Source: Rhizobium sp. RU36D (GTDB lineage: Bacteria > Pseudomonadota > Alphaproteobacteria > Rhizobiales > Rhizobiaceae). Taken from it: a DNA stretch of 64,000 bases. The stretch spans positions 1 through 64,000 of the forward strand of contig NZ_FWXU01000016.1 of assembly GCF_900176345.1 (NCBI RefSeq), in the 5' to 3' direction. Shown here piece after piece: positions 16,350 to 24,010 of the stretch. Below the pieces are notes generated by a model. That model saw only the letters and a program-made list of their open reading frames with translations. It searched no databases and had not been told where the DNA came from. Position 1 is the stretch's first letter, and every line of letters begins with the position of its first letter. A program made the translations under genes and the position numbers.

Positions 16350-17294
16350 ATGCCCAAGGCTCTCAATAACCGTACCGCCGCCGTCATCGATCCGATCCTG
16401 TCGACCCATGCGCGCGGCTATCGCAACTCCACCTTCATCTCGACGGTGCTGTTTCCCAAGGTGACCATCCCGAACCGCTCGATGCGCGTCATCAAGTTCG
16501 GGAAGGAAGCCTTCCGGACGATGAACACCCGCCGCGCGCCTGGCGCCGACAAGAAGCGCATCCAGTACGGTTACGCCTCCGATCCGGTCTCCCTGGTGCA
16601 GGATGCGCTGGAGGGCGTCGTTCCGGTCGAACACCAGGAAGAGGCCGAAAGCGTGCCGGGCATCGATCTCGCGGCCGGCGCCGTCAATATGGTGCTCGAT
16701 GTCATCGATCTCGGCCACGAGATCGAGGCGGCCGGCATCGCCCGCAACGCGGGGAATTACGACGCCAACCATAAGCTGGCGCTCACGGGTGCCGATCGCT
16801 GGACTGATCCGAACAGTGATCCCAAGGCGGATTTTGATGCGGCGAAGGAGATCATCCGCCGTTCGATCGGCCGCTATCCCAACACGCTGACGCTGGGACC
16901 CAATGCCGGCAATGCGCTGAAGAACCATCCCAAGATCAAGGAGCAGTTCAAGTATACCGGCCGTGATTCGATCACCACCGACATGATCGCCGCATACTTC
17001 GACATCAAGCGGGTGGTAATCGGGGCGGCCGTCTTCCTGCCGGAAACGTCTGATGATGCCGCACTCGCCAATGACGTCTGGGGTGACGATGCGATCCTCG
17101 CTTATGTCCCCGAGACCGGCGACAATTTCCAGGTGCCGAGCTTTGCCTACACCTACGAGCTTCGCGGCTATCCGCAGGTCGAGCAGCCCTACTTCGAGCG
17201 GTCGAACGACAGCTGGATTTACCCGACCAAGACCGAGCGGCGCGCCATCCTGACGGGAGCCGAAGGCGGCTTCCTGTTCCAGAATGCCGGCTAG
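16350..17294 (+). CDS. Major capsid protein
   Basis: 314 residues, the size expected for a Mu T-like coat protein. Recognisable stretches are DPILSTHARGYRNSTFISTVLFPKV, KFGKEAFRTMNTRRAPG, RNAGNYDANHKLAL, and RYPNTLTLGPNAGNALKNHP with GDDAILAYVP. It forms the icosahedral shell. AAGGAAACG precedes the ATG at 16350; longer frames upstream overlap the decoration gene and were rejected. Confidence 0.85.
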   Translation: MPKALNNRTAAVIDPILSTHARGYRNSTFISTVLFPKVTIPNRSMRVIKFGKEAFRTMNTRRAPGADKKRIQYGYASDPVSLVQDALEGVVPVEHQEEAESVPGIDLAAGAVNMVLDVIDLGHEIEAAGIARNAGNYDANHKLALTGADRWTDPNSDPKADFDAAKEIIRRSIGRYPNTLTLGPNAGNALKNHPKIKEQFKYTGRDSITTDMIAAYFDIKRVVIGAAVFLPETSDDAALANDVWGDDAILAYVPETGDNFQVPSFAYTYELRGYPQVEQPYFERSNDSWIYPTKTERRAILTGAEGGFLFQNAG

Positions 17295-17316
17295 CCGCTT
17301 TAACGGGGAGATCGTC

Positions 17317-17754
17317 ATGGAAGACCAGAAGATCTCCGTAACCTTGACCGGTCCCGCCAAGATCGACGGCAAGCGCGAGCCTGAAGGCAAGACCGTGAGC
17401 GTCACCGCAGCCGTCGCGCTCCAGCTTGCCGCCTCGGGCGTCATCAATCCCGTTCGCTTCGCGGAGACTGAGCTCCTGGCCGGTGAAGTCGAGGCGGCCG
17501 TTCGTGTGGCCGTCGCCGATCGCGAGGCCAACTGGGCAACGGCGCTCGATCACTTCGAGACCATGGCCGAGGACCGGTTGAACCAGGCGCTCTCCGATCT
17601 TGATGCCGCGAATGCCAGGATCGCGGACCTGGAGGCGGCCGCCAAGGCCGACGCCGAGACGATCGCGGCGCTGGAGGTGGCGTTAAAGGCGGCCACCGCC
17701 CCGCCGCCTACCGATCCGCCTCCCAAGGCCGGCCAGAAATCCCAGACCAAGTAG
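17317..17754 (+). CDS. Mu gp35-like hypothetical protein with coiled coil
   Basis: 145 residues. The first 50 residues (VTLTGPAKIDGKREPEGKTVSVTAAVALQLAASGVI) form a small domain; residues 60-130 are Ala-rich helical and predicted coiled coil (NARIADLEAAAKADAETIAALE), and the tail is Pro/Lys rich. GGGGAG precedes the ATG at 17317. The place after the capsid gene corresponds to Mu gp35. Function unknown. Confidence 0.6.
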   Translation: MEDQKISVTLTGPAKIDGKREPEGKTVSVTAAVALQLAASGVINPVRFAETELLAGEVEAAVRVAVADREANWATALDHFETMAEDRLNQALSDLDAANARIADLEAAAKADAETIAALEVALKAATAPPPTDPPPKAGQKSQTK

Positions 17755-17850
17755 GCCCGTCCCTAAAACTCCCAAGCCGGGCCGCTTTGCGGCGGGGCGG
17801 CGGCATCTCCAACCGCCGTCCCGCCAACTCCCCAACGCTGGATCATCCCC

Positions 17851-18315
17851 ATGACGCGCTTTGTCAGCACTGACGACTTCAAGATATCAGTTGGCCTTGA
17901 TGAGCTGATGCAGATCGCCGGCATCGGCAATCTCAATGATGCCGATGGTCGTGTGCTGGATCTGCCGAAGATCGAAGAAGCCATTGCCTTCGCCGAAACG
18001 CTGCTGGTTGGTTATGCCCGTGCCCGCTATCCCGTCATCGAGACCCTGACGCCCGAGACAACAGACGATCTGATCAAGGGCTTGATCTCAGATGTCGCGC
18101 GCTACCGCCTGCGCTCGCGATCGGGCGGCAAGAGCCAGGTCTCGGCCGAGGTGCTGAAGCGCTACGAAGACGCCATCTCCAGCTTCAAGGCGGTGGCCAC
18201 CGGCAAGTTCGAGCTGCCGATTGAAGGCGAGCCCGCCAATGGCGAGGCCGGCGGCACGTCGGTTGAGGCGATCATCCCACCGTCACCGCTCGGCCGCATG
18301 CTGCGGGGCTGGTGA
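17851..18315 (+). CDS. Mu gp36-like head-tail connector (DUF1320)
   Basis: 154 residues. DDFKISVGLDELMQIAGIG, then IEEAIAFAETLLVGYARARYP and LIKGLISDVARYRL match DUF1320 (Mu gp36), whose helical fold resembles head-completion adaptors. The last 30 residues are low complexity. Overlap with the next gene shows an operon. Confidence 0.8.
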   Translation: MTRFVSTDDFKISVGLDELMQIAGIGNLNDADGRVLDLPKIEEAIAFAETLLVGYARARYPVIETLTPETTDDLIKGLISDVARYRLRSRSGGKSQVSAEVLKRYEDAISSFKAVATGKFELPIEGEPANGEAGGTSVEAIIPPSPLGRMLRGW

Positions 18316-18317
18316 TC

Positions 18318-18806
18318 ATGGTCGATGTGTTCCGCAATCCGCGCCCGCCACTCGTCATCGAACAGGTCGAAGATGCTCTTCTGACGCACTTGAAGGTCAG
18401 CGTTAGCGGCCAGTGCAAGGTCGAGGCCTTCCCGGATGATCCCGCGAAGTACGACTTCGCAATGCTGCCGGCGGCGCTGCTGATCCATTATGCCGGCTCG
18501 CAATATCAGTCCGCCAAGGGGCCGGCCAACAAGAGCCAGGCGCGGCGTATGTCGTTTGCCCTGGTGCTGCTCTGCCGCTCGCTCCGTGGCGAGGGCGGCG
18601 CCTATGGCCATCTTGAAGATGTGAGGCTGGCCGTCCAGGGCGCGACCTTCGCTGGCGCCGGCCCGGCCGAGATCACCCGCGATGCCCTTGATGACGAGCG
18701 CGACGGGGTCTGGCGCTGGACCATCACCATCGCCATGCCGATCCCCGCCGTCGCCCGCGACATGCCCAAACCCTCGGCCCTGATGCGGCCGATGATCTCC
18801 CCCTGA
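18318..18806 (+). CDS. Mu gp37-like protein (DUF1834), tail completion
   Basis: 162 residues matching the DUF1834/gp37 family found between gp36 and the sheath in Mu-like phages (VIEQVEDALLTHLK, YDFAMLPAALLIHYAGSQY, GHLEDVRLAVQG). An in-frame GTG at 18312, overlapping the stop of the previous gene, is an alternative start. Likely part of the tail terminator or head-tail joining set. Confidence 0.75.
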   Translation: MVDVFRNPRPPLVIEQVEDALLTHLKVSVSGQCKVEAFPDDPAKYDFAMLPAALLIHYAGSQYQSAKGPANKSQARRMSFALVLLCRSLRGEGGAYGHLEDVRLAVQGATFAGAGPAEITRDALDDERDGVWRWTITIAMPIPAVARDMPKPSALMRPMISP

Positions 18807-18820
18807 AGAAAGGCAAGGCC

Positions 18821-19033
18821 ATGGCAAAGCAGTCCAACGACAAGAAGTCATACCGTTACGACGGCCCGGTGACGTCCTTCGACGTAACGGTTGAAAAGAC
18901 CCGCACCCTGTTTCCCGGCCGCTCCTACAGCGACCTGCCGGAGGAACATCCCATCATCGCAAATCTGATCGAACGCAAGCTGCTGGTGCCCGAGACTGGT
19001 GCCGCCGAGCCGGTCGTATCTGAAGGAGCCTGA
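18821..19033 (+). CDS. Mu gp38-like small protein (DUF2635)
   Basis: 70 residues. FDVTVEKTRTLFPGRSYSDLPEEHPII and LIERKLLVPE fit the short DUF2635 proteins that precede the sheath gene in Mu-like phages. AAGGCAAGG lies just before the ATG, and only three bases separate its stop from the sheath start. Confidence 0.7.
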   Translation: MAKQSNDKKSYRYDGPVTSFDVTVEKTRTLFPGRSYSDLPEEHPIIANLIERKLLVPETGAAEPVVSEGA

Positions 19034-19036
19034 TCC

Positions 19037-20296
19037 ATGTCAGCAACGTTCCATCACGGCCCCGAGGTCATCGAACACAAGGACGGCGTAACCGTCGTGC
19101 GCGACGTCAAGTCGGCCGTCACCTATCTCTGCGGGACCGCACCCATCCAGGACGTGCATGCGACCGCGCCGGCCCGTGCGCCCTTCATCAATAATCGCGT
19201 GATCATCCGCACCCCGGCCGAGGGCGCCGCCGCCTTTGGCCAGCACAAGGCGGGCTATACGATCCCGGCCGCGCTCGATGCCATCTTCGACCAGGGCGGC
19301 GGCGGCACGATCATCGTCAACAACGTCTTTGATCCCGACGTCCACAAGGAAGGCACGGCACCCGACCCCTCCAAGGTCACGGCCACCGACATCAATGGTG
19401 TGATCTCCACCGGCGGCGTCGCCACGGGGCTGAAGGGCGCCTATGAGTGCTATTCCCGCTTCGGCTATTTTCCAAAGCTGTTCCTGGCGCCGGGGTTTTC
19501 GCCCACGGCTACGGTGCGCACGGAAATGGATGTGGTCGCCACCCGCCTGAACGCCATTGCCATCTGCGATCTCCCGCTCGGTCTCACCAAGCAGCAGGCT
19601 GTGGAAGCGCGCGGCGTGGCCGGTACCGCCAACACCTCAAGCGCCCGCGTGGTGCTGACCTATCCCCATGTCGAGATCGAGGACACGACGGGTGCAGCCG
19701 AGACGCGGCTTGATCCGCTGTCATCAAGGCTTGCCGGCCTGATTATTGCCACCGATCTGACAGAGGGCTGGCACAACAGCCCGTCCAACCGGGAGATCAA
19801 AGGCGTCGTTGGAACCGAAGTGCCGATCAACTTCTATCCTTCGGACTACCAGAACGACACCAACTTCCTCAACGAAGCCGGCATCGTCACCTGCATGCGG
19901 TCCTTTGCGACGGGCTATCGCGCTTTCGGCAATCGCTCCGCGGCCTTCCCGACCTCTGCCCATGTCGAGAACTTCATCCATGCCCGGCGCATCCTGGACA
20001 TGATCCACGAGGCCATCATCTTCTTCACGATGAACTATGTCGATCGGCTGGGTTCGCCGGCCAATGTCGAGGCGGCCGAGGAAGGCGTAAACGCTTATCT
20101 CCGCTCCAAGACCGGCAATGCCATCTATGGCGGCGACTTCCGCTTCGATCGTGTGAAGAACACGGCCGAGCAGATCGCCGATGGCCGCTTCTATTACAAG
20201 CTCCGCTGCCATCCCATGTCGGTCATGGAGCGCATCACCATCGACAGCTACGTCGATACCGCTTTCATCAGCAACGCCCTGCAGCTCGCGGCATAA
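19037..20296 (+). CDS. Tail sheath protein (Mu L type)
   Basis: 419 residues, contractile sheath of a myovirus tail. Family marks include VKSAVTYLCGTAP, IRTPAEGAAAFG, GGTIIVNNVF in the N-terminal part, the variable middle, and the conserved C-terminal core (FPTSAHVENFIHARRILDMIHEAI through AEQIADGRFYYKLRCHPM). GAAGGAG lies upstream of the ATG. The presence of sheath and tube genes places this phage among contractile-tailed viruses. Confidence 0.9.
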   Translation: MSATFHHGPEVIEHKDGVTVVRDVKSAVTYLCGTAPIQDVHATAPARAPFINNRVIIRTPAEGAAAFGQHKAGYTIPAALDAIFDQGGGGTIIVNNVFDPDVHKEGTAPDPSKVTATDINGVISTGGVATGLKGAYECYSRFGYFPKLFLAPGFSPTATVRTEMDVVATRLNAIAICDLPLGLTKQQAVEARGVAGTANTSSARVVLTYPHVEIEDTTGAAETRLDPLSSRLAGLIIATDLTEGWHNSPSNREIKGVVGTEVPINFYPSDYQNDTNFLNEAGIVTCMRSFATGYRAFGNRSAAFPTSAHVENFIHARRILDMIHEAIIFFTMNYVDRLGSPANVEAAEEGVNAYLRSKTGNAIYGGDFRFDRVKNTAEQIADGRFYYKLRCHPMSVMERITIDSYVDTAFISNALQLAA

Positions 20297-20308
20297 GGAG
20301 GCCCAACC

Positions 20309-20821
20309 ATGGCACGCAAGATTGGCCAGATCACCGACTCCGACTGCTACATCAACGAGGTGGATGTCTGCGGCCGGGTGGCCGAACTCGATCTCGGGGA
20401 AATTGGTCATGCCGAGATCGAACACCAGACGCTCGGCATGATCGGGGTGCTCACGCTTCCCGGCCGGCCGGTGCAGTCGATCCAGGGCAAGATCAGCTTC
20501 GAATGGCTTGACGAGGAAGTCAGCCGTTCGATCCTGAACCCCACGAAGATCAACAAGCTGCAGCTTCATTCCTATGTCGATGTGTTCGACGGCGAAGGCC
20601 GAAGCTCCACGCTCTCCCATACCCTGGTCACCCATATCGGGTTTTCGATGATGAAGACGGGTGGCCGGACCGCCAAGCTTGGCGAAAACCTCGCCCAGGA
20701 GCACGACATCTCCATCTCCTCCTTCAAGCAGTCGGTCTATGGCGGCGATGTGCCGATCATCGAGTTCGACGCCTGGAACAACATCTACCGGATCAACGGC
20801 AAAGACGTCTGGCCGCGTTAA
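20309..20821 (+). CDS. Tail tube protein (Mu M type)
   Basis: 170 residues. The inner tube protein follows the sheath gene by 12 bases, as in Mu and P2. RVAELDLGEIGHAEIEHQTLGMIGVLTLPGRPVQSIQGKISFEW resembles FII/gpM tube proteins, with EHDISISSFKQSVYGGDVPIIEFDAWNNIY near the end. AAGGAGG precedes the start. Confidence 0.88.
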   Translation: MARKIGQITDSDCYINEVDVCGRVAELDLGEIGHAEIEHQTLGMIGVLTLPGRPVQSIQGKISFEWLDEEVSRSILNPTKINKLQLHSYVDVFDGEGRSSTLSHTLVTHIGFSMMKTGGRTAKLGENLAQEHDISISSFKQSVYGGDVPIIEFDAWNNIYRINGKDVWPR

Positions 20822-20867
20822 GCGCGCTGGCATCTTCCCCAGTTTCTAACGCAACGGAGCATCTGAC

Positions 20868-21218
20868 ATGACCGAAGTTTCCGGCGTCCGCGCCAAACTG
20901 AAGGCCCACAAGGACGCCAATACCGGCACCCGCAGCGTCACCCTCGACGAAAGCGGTGTGACCTGCGCGGTGCCAAACTGGATCAATCACGGCCTGTGGA
21001 TGCGCGCCCAGCGCATTGCCAAGGGCGACACCGCCAAAGCCCAGGCGGCATTCGTGGCCGAGGCCGTGATGTTCGAAGGCGAAAAGCTCACCATCACAGA
21101 CCTGGCCGAACTCGTCCCGGCCGGCGATGTCATGCAGCTGATCGGTGAGGTGTTCGGCAAGGACAGTAGCACTGAGACTGAAGGCGGTGACGAGGGAAAC
21201 GGCAAGACAGCCCATTGA
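20868..21218 (+). CDS. Tail assembly chaperone (Mu gp41 type), zero-frame product
   Basis: 116 residues. Place between tube and tape measure genes, the helical content (LWMRAQRIAKGDTAKAQAAFVAEAVMFEGEKLTITDLAELVPAGDVMQLIGEVFG) and an acidic C-terminal tail match the E/gp41/gp14 chaperone family. These proteins coat the tape measure during tail assembly and are usually made in two forms by -1 frameshifting. The frameshift cassette is intact here (see next entry). The next + strand gene, tape measure, now lies 2.8 kb downstream because of inserted cargo. Confidence 0.82.
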   Translation: MTEVSGVRAKLKAHKDANTGTRSVTLDESGVTCAVPNWINHGLWMRAQRIAKGDTAKAQAAFVAEAVMFEGEKLTITDLAELVPAGDVMQLIGEVFGKDSSTETEGGDEGNGKTAH

Positions 21219-21225
21219 GGCTGTC
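21194..21225 (+). promoter_or_regulatory. Programmed -1 frameshift cassette (slippery heptamer plus hairpin)
   Basis: In the zero frame the codons are gag gga aac, containing G-GGA-AAC in correct phase at 21194-21200. Five bases later GACAGCC (21206-21212), loop CATTGA and GGCTGTC (21219-21225) make a perfect 7-bp hairpin. The zero-frame stop TGA (21216-21218) lies in the loop. The layout matches the lambda G-T type of cassette, which uses GGGAAAG. Confidence 0.8.
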
Positions 21226-21379
21226 GGCGCCAGTACAACACCTCTTCATGGTCGAGCGCGGCTGGGATGCCGCCACGCTCGATGCCATGGATGAGGGCGA
21301 GTTCGGGTTTTGGTATGATGAGGCGATTGCCCTAGAGGAGGCGAAGGCGGAGGCGATAAGGGGCGCAGGCAAAGTGTAG
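21200..21379 (+). CDS. Frameshift extension of the tail assembly chaperone (T-like half)
   Basis: After the shift, translation continues from the CGG codon at 21200 for 59 residues, giving a product of about 170 residues in total. The extension contains MVERGWDAATLDAMDEGEFGF and YDEAIALEEAKAEAIR, much like the short downstream partners of phage chaperone genes. An ATG at 21248 lies in this frame but has no strong ribosome binding site, so expression by frameshift is favoured. It ends TAG at 21377-21379. Confidence 0.7.
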   Translation, partial: RQDSPLRLSAPVQHLFMVERGWDAATLDAMDEGEFGFWYDEAIALEEAKAEAIRGAGKV

Positions 21380-21559
21380 GTCGCCCAATGAGCCTAAGCC
21401 TGCCGATGACCTTTTGCTCTTATCTGCCAGACGACGCACGCGACTTAACTCAATCCTCCAGCGCGTCCAGCCCCTCCAGTAAATCTTCCTCGTATCGGTC
21501 ACCGTAGATCTTCCATGTAAAGATATCATGGGATGCAATTAAGCGGTTGAGGACTGCCC
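21380..21559 (-). other. Spacer with a coding-like - strand fragment after the TPR gene
   Basis: On the - strand, in a frame different from the TPR protein, the stretch before a TGA near 21450 reads LNRLIASHDIFTWKIYGDRYEEDLLEGLDALED. It looks protein-like but has no ATG, GTG or TTG of its own with a ribosome binding site. It could be the tail of a decayed gene or a former extension of the TPR gene. Confidence 0.3.
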
Positions 21560-23554
21560 TCAGCCACCGCCTTTCAGGCGTTCGATCCGCGCCCGCGCCA
21601 GTTCGGCCTGTTTCGAATAATAGGCGGCATAGGGCGTATGCCCGGCAGCTTCGAAGGTGGCGCGTGCCTGTTCGATCTGGTCCAGCGCCTGTTCAGCCAA
21701 ATCAAGATTTTGTCGGCGCTCGGCGAGGATCCCGAGCGCTTCACCCTGATTGCCCAGCGTCATTGCCCAATAGAGCGGCACGCGCTCGCGGGTGTATTCC
21801 TCCGACACGGCGCGATAGGCCTCGACCGCCTGCTCCAACCGCGCCGTGCCGCTCTCGCGCTCCCCGAGCGTCTGAAGCACATTGCCGAGATTCAATTGGG
21901 CCGCGGCCCATTGGAGCGGCATACGCTCGCGGGTTCCTTCCTCCAGCCCCGCGCGATAGGCCTCAACCGCTTCTTCCAGCCGCGCTGTGCCGCTCTCGCG
22001 TGCCCCGAGCGTCTCAAGCGCTTTGCCGAGATTGTTCTGCGTCGCGGCCCAGTCGAGCGGCACGCGCTCGCGGGTCCGCTCCTTCAGCGCCACGCGATAG
22101 GCCTCGACCGCCTCCTCCAGCCGCGCCGTGCCGCGCTCGCGCGCCCCCAGCGTCTGAAGCGCATTGCCGAGATTGTTCTGCGTCGTGGCCCAGTCGAGCG
22201 GGAAGCGCTTGCGGGTCCGCTCCTCCAGCGCCGCGCGATAGGCTTCTACCGCTTCCTCCAGCCGCGCTGTGCCGCGCTCGCGCTCCCCGAGCGTCTGAAG
22301 CGCAATGCCGAGATTGTTCTGCGTCGCGGCCCAGTCGAGCGGGAAGCGCTCGCGGGTCCGCTCCTCCAGCGCCGCGCGATAGGCCTCGACCGCCTCCTCC
22401 AGCCGCGCCGTGCCGCCCTCGCGCTCCCCGAGCGTCTGAAGCGCGATGCCGAGATTGTTCTGCGTCGCGGCCCAGTCGAGCGGCACGCGCTCGCGGGTCC
22501 GCTCCTCCAGCGCCACGCGATAGGCCTCAACCGCTTCTTCCAGCCGCGCTGTGCCGCCCTCGCGCTGACCGAGCGTCGAAAGCGCATTGCCGAGCTTCAT
22601 TTTGGCCGCGGCCCAGTCGAGCGGCACGCGCTCGCGGGTCCATTCCTCCAGCACCACGCGATAGGCCTCTACTGCATCCTCCAGCCGCGCCGTGCCGCTC
22701 TCGCGCTCCCCGAGAGTATGAAGCGCATTGCCGAGATTGTTCTGCGTCGCGGCCCAGTCATCACCTTGCGCGCGGCGATCAAGACGATCAAGGATCTTCC
22801 TCCGTAGACGTATTGCCTCCGCCAAGGCGCCATTGTCGCCGTGTTCGTCTCCTTGCTGATAAAGAACAAAGGCCTGTCTTTTCCAGTAGCCAGTTTGCAC
22901 TTCCGCATGTCCATCTGGAACACGCTTTGCGGCGCGGGCAAACAGATCGGCCGCCTCGGAATACTTGAGGCGAAGCAGCGCGACATCGGCCTTTTGCGCT
23001 ATCGTCTCAGCCGCCTGTAAGGCCCGGCGGGTCAGCGCCGCATCCTCGGCGGTAATAATCTCGTCTAGCAGCCGATCGGCGGCATCCAGATCGGCATTCT
23101 TGATCGCCTCGCGCGCCTGTTCCTTCTTGGCCGCGATGGTGGGGTCATCATCAGGGCGGGTTTTGAGGTCCTCCTGCAACCGTTTGTATTGGCCAGCAAT
23201 TTCAATAAGTTTTTCGCCAATCCTCTCCGGTGCTGGTGCCTCTTTGCCTACTGTCTCCAGCGCCTGCGCCACCTGCTGCTCATTCAGGCTCAGCTTTCCG
23301 CGAAGCAGCGCCAGAAGCTCCTTTTGTTCCTGGGTGCGCTCTTTGAGGCTTAGGGTTTTATCCTTGATGAGTTTTTCAACGAGTTCAGGCGGTATGCCGC
23401 ACACGATCTGGATATCCTTGTTGGAAAGATTTTCCCCGGCCGCCACCGAACAGCGATCCGCGCTTATGCTATCGCCGAATGCAACGGCATCTGAAACAGT
23501 CCCGACCCAGCCGATCACGGCCAGCACAAGGATAAGATGCCCCGGCTTTGTCAC
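21560..23554 (-). CDS. Periplasmic tetratricopeptide-repeat protein (prophage cargo)
   Basis: 664 residues. An N-terminal signal sequence (HLILVLAVIGWVGTVSDAVAFG, residues about 5-26) directs export. Residues 30-250 are mainly helical and charged. Residues about 260-630 contain roughly seven or eight near-identical 47-residue TPR-like units with PLDWAATQNNLGIALQTLGERE and TARLEEAVEAYR as core. Start is GTG 23554 with GAGAAAGG 8 bases upstream. It is read opposite to the tail genes between the chaperone and tape measure genes. It likely forms an operon with the small membrane gene upstream (23573-23824). No enzymatic domain is visible; a scaffold or sensor role is inference. Confidence 0.82.
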   Translation of the reverse strand: MTKPGHLILVLAVIGWVGTVSDAVAFGDSISADRCSVAAGENLSNKDIQIVCGIPPELVEKLIKDKTLSLKERTQEQKELLALLRGKLSLNEQQVAQALETVGKEAPAPERIGEKLIEIAGQYKRLQEDLKTRPDDDPTIAAKKEQAREAIKNADLDAADRLLDEIITAEDAALTRRALQAAETIAQKADVALLRLKYSEAADLFARAAKRVPDGHAEVQTGYWKRQAFVLYQQGDEHGDNGALAEAIRLRRKILDRLDRRAQGDDWAATQNNLGNALHTLGERESGTARLEDAVEAYRVVLEEWTRERVPLDWAAAKMKLGNALSTLGQREGGTARLEEAVEAYRVALEERTRERVPLDWAATQNNLGIALQTLGEREGGTARLEEAVEAYRAALEERTRERFPLDWAATQNNLGIALQTLGERERGTARLEEAVEAYRAALEERTRKRFPLDWATTQNNLGNALQTLGARERGTARLEEAVEAYRVALKERTRERVPLDWAATQNNLGKALETLGARESGTARLEEAVEAYRAGLEEGTRERMPLQWAAAQLNLGNVLQTLGERESGTARLEQAVEAYRAVSEEYTRERVPLYWAMTLGNQGEALGILAERRQNLDLAEQALDQIEQARATFEAAGHTPYAAYYSKQAELARARIERLKGGG
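21830..22760. repeat. 141-bp tandem repeats in the TPR gene
   Basis: The GCTCGCGGGTCCGCTCCTCC stretch returns every 141 bases (for example near 22347 and 22488), matching the 47-residue protein unit. Copies differ at few positions, which implies recent amplification or gene conversion. Confidence 0.85.
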
Positions 23555-23572
23555 GACCTTTCTCTCCAGCGC

Positions 23573-23824
23573 TCACTTCTTGATGTCGATCGTGTTGCCG
23601 CTGATATTGCCTTCGGAGGCCATGCCGTAACGATCCGCAAGAATGTCATTTCCAGCGGGAGCGCCTGGACCGGAGGCAGGCTTTTCAGGGGATTTATTGC
23701 CGGGTCAAACATGTTTGACCACTGTCCAAGCTCCGCCAGCGACCACCATCTGCCCGCCACCCAGCCAGGTCAGTCCCTGCCGGATTGTTTCATCAGCGAG
23801 AAAATCCAGAAACGTGTCGGCCAT
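23573..23824 (-). pseudogene. Small membrane partner gene interrupted by an in-frame TGA
   Basis: From ATG 23824 the frame gives 39 residues with a transmembrane segment (LTWLGGGQMVVAGGAWTVVKHV) and stops at TGA 23705-23707. The same frame then continues for 43 further residues: a Pro/Gly/Lys linker and the motif YGMASEGNISGNTIDIKK, ending two bases before the ribosome binding site region of the TPR gene. Both halves fit one type of short membrane protein in which a helix is followed by a linker and a GGNISGNTI-like tail, so the stop looks like a nonsense change (for example TGG to TGA). Reading through cannot be excluded. Confidence 0.5.
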
Positions 23825-23935
23825 GTCGTCGTCTCAACTTTTGATCTTCGAGAAACTCATTAAAGATTGAATTTTGGCCCTATGCAATCGCCTGGCCCGA
23901 CCATTTTTCGGCAAGCCGCACAAGCCCAGCTAAGC

Positions 23936-23980
23936 CGGACCTCAGGTCCGCTCTTCCCCCTCTACACGCGCGCGTAACCT
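23936..23980 (+). promoter_or_regulatory. Dyad element E4 (short form) before the tape measure gene
   Basis: CGGACC, loop TCA, GGTCCG, then a pyrimidine-rich run CTCTTCCCCCTCT and CGCGTAACC at 23971. The CGCGTAAC octamer also occurs in E1 at 2705, at 27 versus 28 bases from the centre of the dyad, which argues for a promoter element instead of a simple terminator. The tape measure gene starts at 24011. Confidence 0.5.
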
Positions 23981-24010
23981 CCGCTCCACCACCGAGCCGG
24001 AGCTGCGCGC

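Noticed and set aside
15669..17531. A 620-residue - strand frame opposite the capsid genes
   Set aside because: Mirror of decoration and capsid genes that fit the phage order.
21830..22760. CRISPR-like or satellite array
   Set aside because: The 141-bp period equals a 47-residue protein repeat in the TPR gene.
23705..23707. TGA read as selenocysteine
   Set aside because: No selenoprotein family fits and no stable SECIS-like hairpin is evident just downstream; a nonsense change is simpler.
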